Part shown: in pieces, positions 5,020 through 5,098 of the stretch
Layout of the letters: the number at the start of each line of letters is the position of its first letter
Numbering within the stretch: the first letter of the stretch is position 1
NCBI GenBank assembly: GCA_017477035.1
Contig: JAFUXW010000155.1
Coordinates: 1-5,098, forward strand
DNA from: Alphaproteobacteria bacterium
Lineage (GTDB): Bacteria; Pseudomonadota; Alphaproteobacteria; RF32; CAG-239
DNA length: 5,098 nucleotides
Direction: 5' to 3'
Notes under the pieces: model-generated
Database searches by the model: none
Seen by the model: only the letters and a program-made list of their open reading frames with translations
What the model was told of the DNA's origin: nothing
Program-made: the position numbers and the translations under genes

Positions 5020-5098
5020 TTATGCACAAGAAGATTTATTTTTTGCATTAAGAGTAATAATAAACTTACGCATAACAGCAGTAATAGCAACCATTTTA
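5020..5098 (-). mobile_element. IS110-type transposase, C-terminal end (cut by right edge)
   Basis: The minus-strand frame entering from the right edge ends KMVAITAVMRKFIITLNA and then KNKSSCA, with TAA at 5020-5022. The pattern [VA]-x-AVMRK-(L/F)-(I)-x-x-LNA is typical of the extreme C-terminus of IS110/IS116/IS902 family transposases, which carry a RuvC-like DEDD domain plus a C-terminal serine domain and insert without target duplication. Only 25 residues are visible, so intactness and the exact subgroup cannot be judged. The tail after LNA looks shorter or altered compared with common members, hinting at possible decay. The element's non-coding end should lie to the left, within about 4924-5019 or a little further. 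Confidence 0.65.

Overview
The window is a piece of an accessory, defence-type region from a bacterium of moderate GC content. From left to right it holds the 5' part of a type I restriction-modification methylase gene (hsdM, minus strand, running off the left edge) and an AT-rich intergenic stretch full of small repeats. Next is a two-gene abortive-infection cassette of the AbiE type (minus strand), followed by a divergent Y-family DNA polymerase gene (plus strand), a small orphan gene (plus strand), and the 3' end of an IS110-type transposase (minus strand) cut by the right edge. Host taxonomy cannot be fixed. Standard Shine-Dalgarno sequences and sigma70-like promoters are present, and ordinary bacterial decoding fits hsdM, which is open from its start codon to the window edge. 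The abi region looks more AT-rich than hsdM and the polymerase gene, consistent with separate acquisition.

The main observation is that three neighbouring, otherwise full-length genes each carry one disabling lesion. The AbiEi-like antitoxin gene changes frame at a run of seven A, where the zero-frame reading presents a canonical A_AAA_AAG slippery heptamer and a -1 slip restores the full protein. The AbiEii toxin gene has a single in-frame TAG at codon 195, with its conserved C-terminal half intact behind it. The polymerase gene has lost its frame at a GTGTGTG run near its N-terminus, consistent with loss of one GT unit. The lesions could be early pseudogene decay, slippage-prone on/off switching, recoding (for abiEi only), or consensus errors in the assembly. 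The sequence alone cannot separate these.

Regulation can be read in part. hsdM has its own promoter (TTGACT, 17 nt, TATTAT), and a strong intrinsic terminator insulates it from the abi operon. The abi operon is preceded by a 33-bp near-perfect palindrome that overlaps a candidate -10 box and ends just before the Shine-Dalgarno sequence, as expected of an antitoxin-autoregulated operon. The polymerase gene has a plausible promoter and a strong ribosome binding site. The region between the abi operon and hsdM also holds a 15-bp-stem hairpin, three tandem 12-13 nt repeats, several ATACTTTT elements and a possible 45-codon ORF. Near the right edge, two near-identical 16-bp direct repeats flank the small orphan gene beside the transposase 3' end. 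I found no CRISPR array, tRNA or rRNA.
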